A stretch of DNA of 64,000 nucleotides from Terriglobia bacterium (lineage in GTDB: Bacteria; Acidobacteriota; Terriglobia; Bryobacterales; Bryobacteraceae). The position numbers were made by a program, and so were the translations under genes. Under the pieces are notes generated by a model that was not told where the DNA came from, made no database searches, and worked only from the letters and a program-made list of their open reading frames with translations. The stretch spans positions 1 through 64,000 of the forward strand of contig JANYDS010000073.1 in NCBI GenBank assembly GCA_025363475.1. Direction: 5' to 3'. Below, one piece after another: positions 35,137-44,139 of the stretch; position 1 is the stretch's first letter, and each line of letters begins with the position of its first letter.

Positions 35137-35808
35137 ATGACAGAACCCGGGCAGAACGACAACCGGCTGATGTTTGCCTTTGCGCATGACTTGCGCAGCC
35201 ACCTGCGAACCATTCGGACCAGGGTAGAACTAGTCCAGTCCGGTGATGCGCAACTGCCGGAGCAGGATTTCTCCCTGCTGCAGGAGGCAGTTACCGCGGC
35301 AGGTGAAATGAATGGCCTGATCGATGCGATGGTTTCGTACTGCGATGCCGGCTATACAGAAGGGGAGGTCCCGCTGCGCCTTGTGCTTCGTGGTGTGCTG
35401 ATCGAAACCCGTGCCTTGATTGCCGACGCAGGGGCGACAGTAAAGATCATCCATGAACCGGATGTCACGGTACCCTTTGCTCTGCACACCGTGATCGGCG
35501 AGTTACTGACCAATTCGTGCCGGTTTTGTTGCCCCGGGACTGACCCTGAAATCCGAATTGAGTCCACGCAAATCAAGCCGCAGGAATTGGAAATTTGTGT
35601 GTCGGACAATGGCCCGGGAGTTGGCATGGAGTGGCTGGGCCGGATTTTTCAGCCGTTCGTGCGCTTGCATCCGCATACCGACTATCCCGGATTTGGGTTG
35701 GGCTTAGCACGGTGCCGCAAAGTAGTTGAAGCCCATGGGGGTTCTGTTTCAGCCGCCATCGCAGCGGGCGGCGGACTCGCTGTCACCCTCCTGATTCCTG
35801 TCGCCTGA
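35137..35808 (+). CDS. histidine-kinase-like protein, HisKA and HATPase only
   Basis: 223 residues, no sensor or membrane segment. The phosphorylation site is H18 in FAHDLRSHLRTI; the ATPase shows an N-box variant (NSCRF), DNGPGVG and GFGLGLA. The gene starts on the base after the regulator's stop, so the two form a cognate pair. Asn in the N-box is retained as ELLTNS, so activity is plausible. A small soluble kinase of this kind usually receives its signal through a partner or an unseen domain. Confidence 0.85.
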   Translation: MTEPGQNDNRLMFAFAHDLRSHLRTIRTRVELVQSGDAQLPEQDFSLLQEAVTAAGEMNGLIDAMVSYCDAGYTEGEVPLRLVLRGVLIETRALIADAGATVKIIHEPDVTVPFALHTVIGELLTNSCRFCCPGTDPEIRIESTQIKPQELEICVSDNGPGVGMEWLGRIFQPFVRLHPHTDYPGFGLGLARCRKVVEAHGGSVSAAIAAGGGLAVTLLIPVA

Positions 35809-35903
35809 CTTCGGACCGGGAAACTTTTTCCGGCGATTCCTGCGCATCCATAAACAACCGGGAAAGAAACACCCGATTTGCGCCATCAGGAAGCCGTTTG
35901 TCC

Positions 35904-35919
35904 TGGCATTGCACTTGCC
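35904..35919 (+). promoter_or_regulatory. sigma-54 (-24/-12) promoter
   Basis: TGGCATTGCACTTGCC carries GG and GC with exactly 10 bases between them and TTGC at -12, very near the consensus TGGCAC-N5-TTGC. It lies about 70 bp upstream of the CHASE3 kinase start, and a sigma-54 activator is coded immediately upstream, which fits. Confidence 0.65.
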
Positions 35920-35989
35920 TTATCTAAGCTTCTACGGGAGATGACGTTTAGGGCGTTCCTTCGGACGTCGATCAGTTTATGATGTCTAA

Positions 35990-38530
35990 TTGCAAACGGG
36001 ACAAAGATTAGAGGTGCTTCACCGTCGCTGGCTGCGGTATCTTCGTCCAGGTCATTTTCTGCTTCCGATTTCCCTGTGTCTGGTATTTTTGGCCGGGTTT
36101 CTAAACTTTCGAAATGATCGTGATCTCAAACAGTCCGCCGCCGAACTGGGGCGGCTCAATGGTTTGTTGTCTGCCAATGCCGCAGTGCTCTCGGCGCTGA
36201 CGGATCTTGAGACCGGGCAACGGGGATATCTGCTAACCGGAGAGCCTGCCTACCTGGAGCCGTATCAACAAGCTTCAGGCCGGCTGCCCCGATTGCTTGA
36301 GAAGCTGCGTGTGGAAATGGTCCAGCCGAGACAGCAGGAACGCTATAGCCAGCTTGAGAACGTGATTGCGGACAGGCGGGCCGAGATGTCAGCAACGATC
36401 CTGATGCGTGGGCTGGCAGGCACTGACGCTGCGCTGACGATTGTAAAAACAGAGTCGGGCCGGAACAGTATGGACGCGATTCGCAGGCTATCCGGGGAAA
36501 TCAACCAGCAGACACAGGAAACCCTGGCAGCAAATGCGAACACCCTGCTCAGACGCCAGAACGGGGCGGCATTCACCTCTTTGGGAATTACGTGCAGCCT
36601 GTTTCTTCTTCTGAGTCTGGCTGCGGCTATGATTCAGCGGGGTGTACGGCGTCGCGATGACCTGATTGGACTGCTGGATAACTCGCGGCAGCAGCTTCAT
36701 ACAACGTTGTCCAGTATCGGCGACGGTGTTGTGGTTACAGACGCCGAGGGGCGCATTACGTTTATCAATCCGGTAGCCGCACGAATCTCCGGCTGGGACA
36801 GCAAAACGGTTACAGGCAGAAAGGCGGACGAGGTACTACCGCTATTGCGGGAGGACACGCGTGAGCCGATAGACCATCCCGTGCTGCAGGTGCTTCGGGA
36901 CAAAAAGCCCAGCGGAATCGCACCAAGCACTGTATTGATACGGCAGGACGGCACGGAAATTCCGGTGGATGACAGCGCCGCAATCATTCCTGTGAGCGAC
37001 GGGTCCGGTCGCGCGGGCCCAAGCATCTTCGGCGTGGTTATGGTGATTCGCGACATCACTGGCCAGCGGATGGCGGAAAACTCCGTGCGGCAATGGGAGC
37101 AGGTGTTTGACGACGCCGGATTTGGCATCGCCATGCTTTCGCTGGACGGCGTGCCATCATTCCAGGAAGTAAATCCCGCCTTTGCCAGAATGCACGGATA
37201 CACTCGCGATGAAGTGCGGGGCACGCCCATGTCTGCCCTGGTTATGCCTGCCGCGCTGCCTGAAAAGATGAAGTCGCTGTACGAGGCCGGAGCAAGCGGC
37301 CGGGTGGTCATCGAGACCGTACACCGTCGCAGGGACGGCAGCACCTTTCCCGTTATCGCCGACGTAACGGTGGTGCGCGATGCGGCAGGGAATGCCATTT
37401 ACGGAACGGCCTATTATTCAGACATTACTGAGCGGCGGAAGGCGGAAGATGAATTGCGCAGCAACGAAGCGCGCTTCCGAACTCTGGCTGATTCGCTTCC
37501 GCATCTGGTGTGGACTACCCTGCCCGACGGCAGCCCTGATTATTTCAACGTTCGCTGGCAGAACAGCGACAACGATGGAGCGCTCACCGACTCAAAACGA
37601 GGCTGGCACGATTTTTTGCATCCCGATGATCGTGATTCCTGTCTTCACAGTTGGAACGATGCACTTCAAAAAGGGACCGTTTTCCAGACGGAATGCCGCC
37701 TGCGGCAACAGGGCGAGGATCGCTGGCATATTTGCCGTGCAGTACCTGTCCGCGACAATGACGGCAAGATTGTGCGCTGGTTCGGATCGTGCACGGACAT
37801 CCACGATAACCGGCAGGTGGCGGATGCTCTGAGAGTCAGTAAAGACGACTTGCAGCGCTCTAATCTGGATCTGGAACAGTTTGCTTTTGCGGCCAGCCAT
37901 GACATGCAAGAGCCGTTGCGCATGGTGGTAGTTTATTCCCAGCTGCTCAAAGAAGAATTCGCCTCAAGTCTGGGAGAAGCCGGGGTGGCTTATCTGAATT
38001 TCGCTGTTGAGGGGGCCTTGCGCGTGGAGTCCCTGATCCTGGACCTGCTCGCCTATTCCCGCGCTTCCGCTCCTGCGGATGAACAAGCGGAAGGGGTGCT
38101 GGTTGGCGGAACGGTAAGTACGGCAATTGAGAATCTGAACCTGCAAATCACGCAGACTCAGGCGACGGTAGAGGTGGGAGAACTTCCGGTGCTTAACGTG
38201 CCTAAACTTCCAATCGTCATCGTGTTTCAGAATCTCATCAGTAATGCTATTAAATACCGGCAGCCCGGGGTTGTACCTTTCATTACGATATCGGCGGATC
38301 CGAGACCAGGCGAATGGGTGTTTTCTGTGAAGGACAACGGGATTGGTATCGATCCCCAGTATCATGACCAGATTTTCCGGGTGTTCCGCAGGTTGCACGG
38401 GGCTGAATATCCGGGCACGGGGATTGGCTTGGCGCTGTGTCAGCGACTGATCGAACGCCACGGCGGGAAGATCTGGATTGAATCAGGCGATACAGGTTCC
38501 ACTTTTTGTTTTACTTTACCGGCGCGATAA
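35990..38530 (+). CDS. CHASE3-PAS sensor histidine kinase
   Basis: 846 residues from a TTG start. A membrane helix near residues 22-40, an extracytoplasmic CHASE3 domain (ALTDLETGQRGYLLTGE), a second helix near 200, then three PAS domains (about 235-355, 365-485, 490-615), HisKA with H in FAASHDMQEPLR, and HATPase_c (NLISNAIKY, DNGIGIDP, GTGIGLAL). It senses an outside or membrane signal and phosphorylates a response regulator; the Rcp1-like gene five bases downstream is the obvious partner. The sigma-54-type promoter just upstream suggests control by the regulator at 33685. Confidence 0.9.
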   Translation: MQTGQRLEVLHRRWLRYLRPGHFLLPISLCLVFLAGFLNFRNDRDLKQSAAELGRLNGLLSANAAVLSALTDLETGQRGYLLTGEPAYLEPYQQASGRLPRLLEKLRVEMVQPRQQERYSQLENVIADRRAEMSATILMRGLAGTDAALTIVKTESGRNSMDAIRRLSGEINQQTQETLAANANTLLRRQNGAAFTSLGITCSLFLLLSLAAAMIQRGVRRRDDLIGLLDNSRQQLHTTLSSIGDGVVVTDAEGRITFINPVAARISGWDSKTVTGRKADEVLPLLREDTREPIDHPVLQVLRDKKPSGIAPSTVLIRQDGTEIPVDDSAAIIPVSDGSGRAGPSIFGVVMVIRDITGQRMAENSVRQWEQVFDDAGFGIAMLSLDGVPSFQEVNPAFARMHGYTRDEVRGTPMSALVMPAALPEKMKSLYEAGASGRVVIETVHRRRDGSTFPVIADVTVVRDAAGNAIYGTAYYSDITERRKAEDELRSNEARFRTLADSLPHLVWTTLPDGSPDYFNVRWQNSDNDGALTDSKRGWHDFLHPDDRDSCLHSWNDALQKGTVFQTECRLRQQGEDRWHICRAVPVRDNDGKIVRWFGSCTDIHDNRQVADALRVSKDDLQRSNLDLEQFAFAASHDMQEPLRMVVVYSQLLKEEFASSLGEAGVAYLNFAVEGALRVESLILDLLAYSRASAPADEQAEGVLVGGTVSTAIENLNLQITQTQATVEVGELPVLNVPKLPIVIVFQNLISNAIKYRQPGVVPFITISADPRPGEWVFSVKDNGIGIDPQYHDQIFRVFRRLHGAEYPGTGIGLALCQRLIERHGGKIWIESGDTGSTFCFTLPAR

Positions 38531-38535
38531 ATCAT

Positions 38536-38976
38536 ATGCCAGCCAGCGATCAGCAACCATGGACGATTCTTCTTGCCGAAGACAACCCGGGCGATGTGTT
38601 TCTTGTCCGCAGGGCACTGGACAAGCATCATATAAATTACGAATTGCGGCTGGCCAGAAACGGCGAAGATGCTCTGGCCATGGTCCAACAGGCGGACCGT
38701 GGCGAATTCAGGCTTGACCTGATGCTGGTGGACCTCAATCTGCCCCGCTACGACGGAGGGGAAATTGTAGCCGCTGCGCGTGCGGGCGGGCGGCTGGCCA
38801 AAGTACCCATCATTCTGCTGACCTCATCGGATTCGCCGCATGACCGCCAGCGGCTCACAGAACTGGGAGCGAATTTGTATTTCCGTAAACCGTCTGATCT
38901 AAATGGCTTCATGAAAGTGGGCGAACTGGTGATCGCGGTCATGAATAGTGCTGCAGAGAATAGCTGCAGAGAATAG
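38536..38976 (+). CDS. single-domain response regulator, Rcp1-like
   Basis: 146 residues. The acidic pair E15/D16 (LLAEDNPGD), phospho-acceptor D66 (LMLVDLNLP), the threonine/serine in LLTSSDS and lysine in YFRKPSD are all present. There is no output domain, so it acts through protein contacts like Rcp1 of phytochrome systems. The ATG at 38536 is five bases after the kinase stop and is preferred over the upstream frame start. It probably receives phosphate from the CHASE3 kinase. Confidence 0.93.
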   Translation: MPASDQQPWTILLAEDNPGDVFLVRRALDKHHINYELRLARNGEDALAMVQQADRGEFRLDLMLVDLNLPRYDGGEIVAAARAGGRLAKVPIILLTSSDSPHDRQRLTELGANLYFRKPSDLNGFMKVGELVIAVMNSAAENSCRE

Positions 38977-38989
38977 AAGATGAAGGCGT

Positions 38990-39720
38990 TCAGGCGGGGC
39001 ACGCCGGCAGCCGGATATAAAACCTGCTTCCCTGCCCTTCGCCTGAACTTTCAGCGTGGATGTCTCCACCCACCCGCTGGAGCAGACGCCTGCAGATGGC
39101 GAGGCCCAGGCCGGTACCCGGATATTCGGTGGTATGCAGCCGCTTAAAAAGTCCGAACATTCTTTCTGAGTACTCCGGCGCAAAGCCGATGCCGTTGTCG
39201 CAAACGGTAATGATCCAGGCCACCTGGTCAGCTTCCGCTGAGATATGAATTACCGGTGCCTGATCCGGTTTCCTGTACTTAATCGCGTTGCCGACCAGAT
39301 TCTGAAAGACCTGCGCAAACTGGTGTTCATCGCCTGGCACGACAGGCAGATGGCCAAACTGAATCTCGGTGTGATCCACTGGATATTCAAAGGATCAGAA
39401 TCGGGCACAGATACGCCGCGGACGGCTACGTCCCGGTAGCATTTGGTGGAGGCATGCCACAATCGGTATTCGACTTCCAGTATGGAACTTTCTGCCACAG
39501 CCCGCTGCCACGCTTCGGCAACCAATTCGCGGTCATCCGGGTGGAGAACTGCCAAACCGTCCAATCCGCGATATTCGGCGAAAGTCTGGCCGGTGAAAGT
39601 TTGCCACGAGGGCTGTGGCCGGGTCATGTGGCCTTTACTATCGGTCGTGAAAATTATATCCGCGAGCGCAGTGACCAGTGCCTTATAGGGTTCCGGGCCA
39701 ATCGGCGGAAACGTTGCCAT
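38990..39720 (-). pseudogene. PAS histidine kinase remnant without HisKA
   Basis: Two frames: a PAS domain from the ATG at 39720 (DIIFTTDSKGHM, HPDDRELV), and an HATPase domain ending at 38990 (NLVGNAIKYRKP, DNGIGFAPEY, GTGLGLAICRR). The HisKA part is missing; a deletion of around 100 residues with a frame change lies about 39380-39400. The remaining parts cannot work as a kinase in the normal way. It is convergent with the response regulator at 38536-38976. Confidence 0.75.
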
Positions 39721-39793
39721 TTAAGAACTCTACGTTATCTGCGATGGCAGACGATGCCCTGCTGATTTGTACTGCTAGCATCGAATCAGACTC

Positions 39794-40213
39794 ATGAATA
39801 TCGCAAGTCTCGGCAAAGTACTGGCCAATCAGGCTATCGAAGGCACTAAAAATACGGTTATGGCCGCCATGACCAGCCCTGAACCCGCCAAACCGGCGGA
39901 AGTGAAACCAGAAAGCCTGGGGTCTGTGATTCTGGGCCAAATCCAAGCCATGCAGCGGCCGCTCACCTGTGAGCAGGAATTGGCGGTTACGGTTCGCGCG
40001 GGTGAAGAAATGCTGCGCGTTATTGAGATCTTTGTGCCGAATCAGGCTGTGCTGGTTTTCTCCGGCCTTGACCCGCAGGGCAATGTCACCCGTGTGATTT
40101 CGCCCGTTGACGCCGCACAGGTGGTTTGCAAGGTTGTGAAAGTTGCCCCCCAGGCAACCGCTGTGCGGGTGAATATTCTTACGCCGAAACTGAGACCGGA
40201 ACAAGCCGGGTAG
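39794..40213 (+). CDS. hypothetical small protein
   Basis: 139 residues of unknown function, mixed strands and helices: MNIASLGKVLANQAIEGTKN at the start, RAGEEMLRVIEIFVPNQAVLVF in the middle, VVKVAPQATAVRVNIL near the end. No signal peptide or cysteine motif. Its 3' end overlaps the convergent membrane protein gene by 35 bases. The length and coding character are ordinary, so it is probably real. Confidence 0.55.
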   Translation: MNIASLGKVLANQAIEGTKNTVMAAMTSPEPAKPAEVKPESLGSVILGQIQAMQRPLTCEQELAVTVRAGEEMLRVIEIFVPNQAVLVFSGLDPQGNVTRVISPVDAAQVVCKVVKVAPQATAVRVNILTPKLRPEQAG

Positions 40214-42566
40214 CTGCGCCGCGCACGGCCGGGCTGATCAAAATCACCGCCATCGCCAACAGGTACAGGCCCGCGCCAACCAGCATGGTCTGTACAAGGC
40301 CGAGATAGAGAGCCAGGACCAGCGCACTCACTGACCCCAGAACACTGGCCGCCGCATTGAGTGACCAGGCCCACCGGACTGAGGGTTGATGGCGCATTTC
40401 GAGCAGACGCAGGCCTGTGGGGAACGGAATCCCCATCACGAAACCGGCCGGGGCCAGCATCAGCACGGTAGCCAGCATCTTCACCGGCAGAGGCAGACCG
40501 ACGCCAGCCGTCAGCACTGGCTGAATTACAGCCGCGAGGATGGCTACGGCCACGGCTACCAGACCGAGGACCTTGACCAGGCGAGCGTTTTTACCACCTA
40601 CAATCTTAAGGCTCATGAAGCTGCCCAGGCCGCTGGATACCAGCATAGAGAAAATCACCACGGTCAGCGCGTAGGTGGGATGTCCCAGGAACAGGACAAA
40701 CTTCTGGATCAGTGCCACTTCAATCAGGATGTAGCCTGCTCCAATGGCAAGGAAGTAGAAAAGGAAACCGCGTACAGAGCGTTCATGCGGCAGCTTCGTA
40801 CCCAGCAGCACGGGCGGCAATAACAGGATGACCAGAACCGCCACGAAACTTACCGCTAGAGCAGAAAAAAGCTTGGGCACGGCAACGTTTACTTTCGCGT
40901 CGGCCGCGCCGCTGCTGGACAGAAGGAATGCACTGATATCGCGCGGCTGAACCGTGTAAAAAAAGAAGGGACGGTTGTCATCCACCGGCGTGATATCGAA
41001 CTGGTAATTGCGCTCATATTCCAGCGGATCTTTCGCCAGCAGCAATTTTCCGAATTCGTTTAGCGGCTGATCGCCGGGCATATATACGGCGGTCATGTGC
41101 GCGGCTGCGAACGATTCACGGGCATTCGAGACATCGGTGTCTGAAAGAGCTTTGCGGGAGATCAGGACTGTGTCTTTCGCCCCCCAGCCTGCCAGATCCT
41201 TCTGCCCGCCTTCACGGCCCACCAGAATGTGCCGCGCGGCGTTGTGTTCGCCCAGATCATCGAGCGCCGCCATGGCCAGCGAAACCAGCCGCAGGGATTC
41301 GCGGGGGGGGTCAAAACCCCATCGTGTAAAGGTCAGCAGCCCGTCGTCAGTAAGATGCGCCAAATAGTCGCGGAACGCATCCGTTGTGTAGAGATTGTTT
41401 TCGGAAAGGGCAAAGGCTCCGGCTGCAGTTGAGGCCCAGGTGTCCACCAGCGTCGCCTGGATTACCTGATATTTTTCCGGGCTGCGGCGGATGAAGCTGC
41501 GCCCGTCTTCTACAAAAATATGGACGTCAGGCCGCAGGTAGAGGCTCTGGCTGAGTCCGGGGAATTTTTCCCGCATGATAGTCGTGGCCGTGATGGGGTT
41601 AATCTCGACGCCGGTTACGTCACGACTCCCTGACGCGAGGGCACGCGCAATATCCCAGCCGCCACCAGGGCCAATCACCAGCGTTCGTGCGCCGGGCCGC
41701 AGCAGATAGGGCATACTGGGGCCCTGATGCATCAGAGCGTCGACGTCTTTCGGTGAGAGGCGGTCGAAATTGAAATTGGCAATACCGGTTGACGCATCGG
41801 CATCGATGAAGATCGTCTGATTGCCGGTTTCATCGTCTTTGGCAAGACCAATCCGCGAAATGCTGTTCCACTTCGTAAAGGTTTCGGCGTGCAGTTTCTG
41901 GCCCTTGGCGTAGCGAACTTCCAGCACGTGATATTTCGTATTGCCAATGATGGCCATGGTGAGGAACAACCCGACGAATACGCTGGCGATCCGGCCGATT
42001 TTAACGCCCGCCAGTGCAAACCAGACGGCGGCAGCGGCGGCAAACATTACGGCCACCGCGATTACGGTATTAGGTCCACCGAAGGTATTGAGCAGCAGCA
42101 CCAAGGCAAGGCAACCTATGGCACCGCCCATGAGATCGAAGAAATAGACACGGTCCACACGGTCGATAGTCTCTGAAATCACCAGCGAAACGATGATTCC
42201 GGACCCGACAAAGGGGAACGCGGTAGTGAAGTAGATAACGCCGAGTTCGAAGGTCCCAATATCGGCTCCGCGCGTGAGCACAAAGAGCGCAGCCAGCAGC
42301 ACCAGACCCGCATTGACCAGGCTGACGATTCCCAGCTTGCGCATAAGGGAGCCGGGCCAGGCAGAAATGACATAGGACAAGACTCCCCCTGCACCGAGAC
42401 CGAAGAGCGCGATTGAAATGGCGAGAAACGCAAAATGGTAGTAGAAAACTACTGAAAAGATGCGCGTCAGGGACAGCTCAAGCAGCAGGGTTGCAAGAGT
42501 GGTAATCCCAATTGCGGTATAGAGCAGGGGCCAGTTGGCTTGCCTGGGAGAGGAACTTGTGGTCAA
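40179..42566 (-). CDS. membrane protein with spermidine synthase-like domain
   Basis: 795 residues. N-terminal membrane helices (about 1-220), then a soluble domain (about 240-540) with LVIGPGGGWDIARALA and GVEINPITA, the SAM-binding glycine loop and acidic residue of aminopropyltransferases, then further helices at the C-terminal end. The fused layout is common in Acidobacteria and Proteobacteria, but whether such proteins make polyamines is not established. TTG at 42566 is the only early start. The HAD phosphatase gene lies nine bases upstream in the same direction. Confidence 0.75.
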   Translation of the reverse strand: MTTSSSPRQANWPLLYTAIGITTLATLLLELSLTRIFSVVFYYHFAFLAISIALFGLGAGGVLSYVISAWPGSLMRKLGIVSLVNAGLVLLAALFVLTRGADIGTFELGVIYFTTAFPFVGSGIIVSLVISETIDRVDRVYFFDLMGGAIGCLALVLLLNTFGGPNTVIAVAVMFAAAAAVWFALAGVKIGRIASVFVGLFLTMAIIGNTKYHVLEVRYAKGQKLHAETFTKWNSISRIGLAKDDETGNQTIFIDADASTGIANFNFDRLSPKDVDALMHQGPSMPYLLRPGARTLVIGPGGGWDIARALASGSRDVTGVEINPITATTIMREKFPGLSQSLYLRPDVHIFVEDGRSFIRRSPEKYQVIQATLVDTWASTAAGAFALSENNLYTTDAFRDYLAHLTDDGLLTFTRWGFDPPRESLRLVSLAMAALDDLGEHNAARHILVGREGGQKDLAGWGAKDTVLISRKALSDTDVSNARESFAAAHMTAVYMPGDQPLNEFGKLLLAKDPLEYERNYQFDITPVDDNRPFFFYTVQPRDISAFLLSSSGAADAKVNVAVPKLFSALAVSFVAVLVILLLPPVLLGTKLPHERSVRGFLFYFLAIGAGYILIEVALIQKFVLFLGHPTYALTVVIFSMLVSSGLGSFMSLKIVGGKNARLVKVLGLVAVAVAILAAVIQPVLTAGVGLPLPVKMLATVLMLAPAGFVMGIPFPTGLRLLEMRHQPSVRWAWSLNAAASVLGSVSALVLALYLGLVQTMLVGAGLYLLAMAVILISPAVRGAATRLVPVSVSA

Positions 42567-42575
42567 CCCTATATT

Positions 42576-43244
42576 TTAGATGATGGTCAGGTCCAGACAG
42601 GTCAGGTCATCAATGAGTACGTCCGGATACAGTTCTTCCAGTTCATGGGCGGAACTAACGCCGGTACGGACGGTGATGGAGCGGATGCCGTTTTCACGAG
42701 CCGCGATTACGTCCTGCGGGGCGTCACCGACCAGCGAGATGGAATCTCCATCGGCTATTAAACCTTCGCGCCTGGCACGTTCAATGGCGAGCCGCGCCAG
42801 ACCACCGCGCGTGGCAGCAGTTTCGGCGAACGCTCCATAACGGAAATAATGATGGAGGCCGGCGCGCTCCAGTTTTCGCCAGCCAATGCGGGTCAGATTG
42901 CCGGTGACCAGCGCCAGAACAATTCCGCGCCCCTGAAGTTGTTCGAGCACGGCTTCCACGCCAGGGCAAAGTTTGTCTCGAAGGTCAGGGACGCCTTCCT
43001 GGTAGACGTCCTGGGCGGTTTCGATCAGAGCAGGCATGGCCCTTTGGATGGCGGCGTCATCTAGACCACCTTTGCGCATCATCAGCGTGAGGATGTCTGG
43101 GTCGAGCATGCCGTGTACGGGAATGCCGTCGGTAGTGAGGTCAAGACCGGTTACTATCCGCACGGCTTCGATGAGAGCAAGACGGTGATGGGGACCGGCA
43201 CGGCGGACCAGAGTGCCGTCGATGTCGAAAAGGACGAGGGGCAA
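42576..43244 (-). CDS. HAD-superfamily hydrolase
   Basis: 222 residues from a TTG start. Motif I is FDIDGTL (nucleophile D7, acid D9), motif II is LALVTGNLT, motif III lies in the KLERAGLHHY region, and motif IV is VGDAPQDVIAA. The alpha-helical cap (residues about 15-80) matches the phosphoglycolate phosphatase-like subclass. Substrate is not clear. It is divergent from aguB, with only 16 bases between the starts. Confidence 0.85.
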   Translation of the reverse strand: MPLVLFDIDGTLVRRAGPHHRLALIEAVRIVTGLDLTTDGIPVHGMLDPDILTLMMRKGGLDDAAIQRAMPALIETAQDVYQEGVPDLRDKLCPGVEAVLEQLQGRGIVLALVTGNLTRIGWRKLERAGLHHYFRYGAFAETAATRGGLARLAIERARREGLIADGDSISLVGDAPQDVIAARENGIRSITVRTGVSSAHELEELYPDVLIDDLTCLDLTII

Positions 43245-43260
43245 CTTCTACAATAACGGA

Positions 43261-44139
43261 GTGAGTGAAATCTTCCGTATCGGCCTTGTGCAGACCGCTT
43301 GCAGTCCGGACCCCGAAGCCAACCTTGAGCATACTGTGGCGAAGATTCGCGAGGCGGCATTGAAAGGCGCGCAGATTATTTGTCTGCAGGAGCTTTTCCG
43401 CTCGCAGTACTTCTGCCGGGAAGAAGACGCGCGGCTGTTTGACCTGGCAGAGACCATTCCTGGCCCCTCGACGGCGCGGCTTTGCCCGCTGGCAGCGGAA
43501 CTGGGTGTGGTGATTGTCGCGTCGTTATTTGAAAAGCGGGCGACGGGTTTGTATCACAACACGGCGGTGGTTATTGATGCGGATGGAGCGCTGCTTGGTT
43601 TGTATCGGAAGATGCATATCCCGGATGACCCGCTGTTCTTTGAAAAATTTTACTTCACGCCGGGGGATCTGGGTTTCCGCGCTTTCAATACCAGGTTTGG
43701 GCGTATTGCGACGCTGATTTGCTGGGATCAGTGGTATCCGGAAGCGGCCCGCCTGGCGGCGATGGCTGGGGCGAATATTCTGTTTTATCCGACGGCGATT
43801 GGCTGGCATCCGGCGGAAAAAGCCGAGTATGGCGTCGCGCAACATGATGCCTGGCGCACGATGCAGCGTTCTCATGCCATTGCCAACGGTATTTTTGTGG
43901 CGGCGGTGAACCGGGTTGGTTTTGAGGGGCCTGCGGATCAGGGTCTTGAATTTTGGGGCGCTTCGTTTGTCAGTGATCCGTATGGCCGTGTAATCGTTGA
44001 GGCGTCGCATGATCAGGAAGAGATTCTGATTGTGGAATGCGATGTGGCGAAGATGGAGGAGTTTCGGCGTAACTGGCCTTTCTTCCGTGACCGCAGGATT
44101 GACGCTTATGGCGATATTACAAAGCGGTTTTTGGCATGA
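43261..44139 (+). CDS. aguB: N-carbamoylputrescine amidohydrolase
   Basis: 292 residues from a GTG at 43261; a longer in-frame extension to 43213 would overlap the divergent gene. Nitrilase-clan triad: E44 (LQELF), K117 (YRKMHIPD), C154 (LICWDQWYPE). The long C-terminal portion with NRVGFE and GASFVSDPYG matches AguB. It cleaves N-carbamoylputrescine to putrescine, ammonia and carbon dioxide. The ATGA overlap with aguA makes the pair one translational unit. Confidence 0.93.
   Translation: MSEIFRIGLVQTACSPDPEANLEHTVAKIREAALKGAQIICLQELFRSQYFCREEDARLFDLAETIPGPSTARLCPLAAELGVVIVASLFEKRATGLYHNTAVVIDADGALLGLYRKMHIPDDPLFFEKFYFTPGDLGFRAFNTRFGRIATLICWDQWYPEAARLAAMAGANILFYPTAIGWHPAEKAEYGVAQHDAWRTMQRSHAIANGIFVAAVNRVGFEGPADQGLEFWGASFVSDPYGRVIVEASHDQEEILIVECDVAKMEEFRRNWPFFRDRRIDAYGDITKRFLA

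Noticed and set aside
35817-35834. Imperfect palindrome after the small kinase gene
   Set aside because: Only 14 of 18 positions symmetric and no T-run in a suitable place; not listed as terminator.
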